Assembly (NCBI GenBank): GCA_963849005.1
Contig: CAWKGC010000019.1
Span: forward strand, 310,001 to 374,000
DNA length: 64,000 nt
Direction of reading: 5' to 3'
From: CAWKGC01 sp963849005
GTDB taxonomy: Bacteria; Pseudomonadota; Gammaproteobacteria; Burkholderiales; Usitatibacteraceae
This document shows positions 62,029-64,000 of this stretch, in pieces. The translations under genes and the position numbers were made by a program. A model generated the notes under the pieces. It saw only the letters and a list, made by a program, of their open reading frames with translations. It had not been told where the DNA came from and searched no databases. The number at the start of each line of letters is the position of its first letter. Positions within the stretch are counted from its first letter, which is position 1.

Positions 62029-63710
62029 ATGAACAAAGAGGTCGCCATTCCGCTCTCGAAAATCGGCCGCATGCGCTCGAAGCCGAAGGGGCGCGCGGTC
62101 GATCCGGCTGCGCGCGCCGAAGTTCTGGCCGTCCTTGGCGCCGCGCCGCTTGGGCGCGAGTACCTGATCGAAAACCTGCACCGCCTCCAGGATCGCTACG
62201 GCAGGCTTTCTGCCGCGCATCTCGCGGCGCTGGCCGAAGCGATGAAGCTCTCCATGGCCGAGGTCTACGAAGTCGCGACCTTCTACCACCACTTCGACGT
62301 CGTGAAGGAAGGCGATGCCTCGCCTGCGAAACTCACGGTGCGCGTCTGCGACACGCTCTCTTGCCAGATGGCGGGGGCCGCCGGCCTGATCGACCGCCTC
62401 AAGGCCACGCTCGGCCCGGACGTGCGCGTGATGGCGGCACCGTGCATCGGCCGCTGCGCCGAGGCGCCGGCGGTGTGCGTCGGCCAGAACGCCTTCGGCA
62501 ACGCCACCGCGGAGAAGGTCGGCAACGCGATCAAGCAGGAAACCCTGAAGGCGCCGCGCACCAGCCACATCGGCTACGCCCAGTATCGCGAGGAGGGCGG
62601 CTACGCGCTCTGGGCCGACTGCGTTTCGGGCAAGCGCGACGTCGAGTCGGTCATCAAGGTCATGGAAGATTCCACGCTCCGCGGCCTGGGCGGCGCGGGA
62701 TTCCCGGCCGGCCGCAAATGGCGCATCGTGCGCGCCGAAGCGGGCCCCCGCTACATGGCGGTCAACATCGACGAGGGCGAGCCCGGGACCTTCAAGGACC
62801 GCCACTTCCTCGAACGCGATCCGCACCGCTTCCTCGAAGGCATGCTGGTTGCCGCGTGGGCGGTGGGCATCGAGCGCATCTGGATCTACCTGCGCGACGA
62901 ATACCACGCCTGCCGCGAAATGCTGGAGCGCGAGATCGCGGCACTTGAGGCCGACCCGCCCGCGAAGCTTCCCGAGATCAACCTTCGCCGTGGCGCGGGC
63001 GCCTACATCTGCGGGGAGGAATCCGCGATGATCGAGTCGATCGAAGGCAAGCGCGGCATGCCGCGCCTGCGCCCGCCGTACGTCGCGCAGGTCGGCGTGT
63101 TCGGCCGCCCGACGCTCGAGCACAACATGGAAACGCTCTTCTGGGTGCGCGAGATCGTCGAGAAGGGCGCCGGCTGGTTCGCCTCGCAGGGGCGCAACGG
63201 CCGCAAGGGGCTGCGTTCGTTCTCGGTGTCGGGCCGCGTGAAGAAGCCCGGCGTGCACGTGGCGCCCGCGGGCATCACGGTGAAGGAACTCATCGACGAA
63301 TATTGCGGCGGGATGGCCGAGGGCCACGCGCTTTACGCCTACCTCCCGGGCGGCGCATCCGGCGGGATACTCCCCGCCGTGATGGGCGACATCCCGCTCG
63401 ACTTCGACACGCTGCAGCCGCACGGCTGCTTCATCGGCTCGGCCGCCGTGATAGTCCTTTCGCAACAAGACAAGGCGCGCGACGCCGCCACGAACCTGAT
63501 GCGCTTCTTCGAGCACGAGTCGTGCGGGCAGTGCACGCCCTGCCGGGTCGGGACCGCAAAGGCGGCACAATTGATGGAACGCCGAAGTGGGACGCTGCGC
63601 TCCTCGAGGAGCTCTCGCAGGTGATGGGCGATGCTTCCATCTGCGGGCTCGGGCAGGCTGCGCCCAACCCGATCCGCTGCGTCTTGAAGCACTTTGCTGA
63701 CGAGGTTTGA
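62029..63710 (+). pseudogene. fused NAD-linked formate dehydrogenase gamma-beta subunit (NuoE-NuoF-like), single frameshift
   Basis: The N-terminal NuoE/FdsG-like domain (about 1-160) has the 2Fe-2S ligands Cys107, Cys112, Cys139 and Cys143. It is fused to a NuoF/FdsB-like domain with the NADH/FMN loops RGLGGAGFPAGRKW (about 220) and GAGAYICGEESAMIESIEGK (about 323), plus 4Fe-4S CGQCTPCR (about 505). A base is missing near 63585-63595; the rest (KWDAALLEELSQVMGDASIC, then CVLKHFADEV) continues in another frame to the TGA at 63708. The ATG at 62029 or 62017 can start it. The fused subunit takes electrons from formate to NAD+. It is likely active in the organism and would use formate made by Frc. 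Confidence 0.88.
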
Positions 63711-63734
63711 GTGTCAAGGCTGAAAAGCATTTGG

Positions 63735-63867
63735 AACCGCCGATGAACGCCGATGAACGCCGATAAAAGCATGAGTGTGGGTGGCTTCGACGACCTCCAG
63801 GCACGCTCGAACCAAACCCAGAGTTGCCTTTGGTTTTATCGGCGTTCATCGGCGTTCATCGGCGGTT
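63735..63867. repeat. 34-bp-arm inverted repeat element, copy 2
   Basis: Arms at 63735-63768 and 63834-63867 are identical to those of the element at 43204-43336, with a related middle (GGTGGCTTCGA, GAACCAAACCC). It sits between the formate dehydrogenase subunit genes, inside the presumed operon, in the same orientation relative to transcription as copy 1. Confidence 0.92.
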
Positions 63868-63887
63868 CCATAGGGGTTTAAACACAA

Positions 63888-64000
63888 ATGAACGCGATGA
63901 ACGAACCCGTAGCGGCAGCTGAAGTGATCGACTTCACGCTCAACGGCGAAAAGATCTCGGCGGTTTCAGGCGAAACGATCATCCAAGCGGCGAAGCGCCA
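63888..64000 (+). CDS. formate dehydrogenase alpha subunit, N-terminal fragment
   Basis: The last 37 codons of the window start MNAMNEPVAAAEVIDFTLNG and continue EKISAVSGETIIQAAKR. This is the ferredoxin-like 2Fe-2S N-terminus of NAD-linked molybdenum or tungsten formate dehydrogenase alpha subunits (FdsA type). An ATG four codons in is an alternative start. The catalytic part lies beyond the right edge. Placement behind the fused gamma-beta subunit supports the call. Confidence 0.8.
   Translation, partial: MNAMNEPVAAAEVIDFTLNGEKISAVSGETIIQAAKR

Overview
The window is GC-rich DNA with dense coding on both strands. It most resembles a free-living betaproteobacterium of the Burkholderiales/Nitrosomonadales type. 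Supporting signs are an SAH riboswitch in front of ahcY, a TctABC tricarboxylate transporter with a Bug-type binding protein, a phasin, three-subunit PntAA/PntAB/PntB, the order acyltransferase-acyltransferase-dapF-DUF484-xerC, a Zur/COG0523 zinc locus, and long dispersed inverted repeats. No rRNA, tRNA, phage or transposase gene was seen.

Layout. 1-2.9 kb: zinc-starvation locus on the minus strand (Fur/Zur regulator, two COG0523 metallochaperone GTPases, start of an ABC ATPase). 2.9-7.2 kb: minus-strand xerC, DUF484, dapF and two LpxL-type acyltransferases. 7.3-16.9 kb: activated-methyl cycle (metK, riboswitch-controlled ahcY, metF) with a methyltransferase, a hydrolase, a broken mgtE and a broken M48 protease. 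17.5-21.6 kb: serine-glyoxylate aminotransferase, ttcA, pteridine reductase-like SDR, MidA methyltransferase. 22.1-27.5 kb: transhydrogenase, a TAXI-type binding protein, a phasin. 27.6-33.5 kb: minus-strand cyclic-nucleotide-domain protein, cca, GST, NAD-binding protein, lytic transglycosylase. 33.5-38.3 kb: TerC protein and TctCBA with a cytidylate-kinase-like/BON protein. 38.6-45.9 kb: oxalate cluster (Crp/Fnr regulator divergent from oxalyl-CoA decarboxylase, formyl-CoA transferase and a formyltransferase) plus a quinone oxidoreductase and DUF1499. 46-52.2 kb: PEP carboxylase, caspase-like protein, ornithine cyclodeaminase-like protein, second quinone oxidoreductase. 52.3-59.7 kb: CHASE2 Ser/Thr kinase, DUF2889, and a 1397-residue secreted protein with about 11 repeats. 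59.9-64 kb: sucCD and the start of an NAD-linked formate dehydrogenase.

The most coherent system is oxalate/formate catabolism. Frc and Oxc turn oxalate into formate and CO2, and the formate dehydrogenase some 20 kb away would oxidise formate to CO2 with NADH. Three near-identical Fnr-type palindromes (TTGAC-N4-RTCAA) occur: one beside the start of the Crp/Fnr gene, one at a class II activation distance from the oxc promoter, and one just upstream of the formate dehydrogenase. The regulator's recognition helix carries the E..SR pattern of FNR but it lacks the Fe-S cysteine cluster. This suggests a small dedicated oxalate-formate regulon.

The second theme is repeats. At least three dispersed families are present: GGGGTCAG-type long inverted repeats at five loci, a 34-bp-arm hairpin at two loci, and a modular ~350-400 bp element at two loci. 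Several run into coding sequence: one is translated inside a COG0523 GTPase, one supplies the C-terminus and stop of Frc, and one supplies the stop of a hypothetical gene.

About a dozen single-base frameshifts break otherwise well-conserved genes (metF, pntB, fdsGB and others). Most look like consensus errors of a draft or long-read assembly rather than real gene death. Broken genes are typed as pseudogene, with the likely cause stated.
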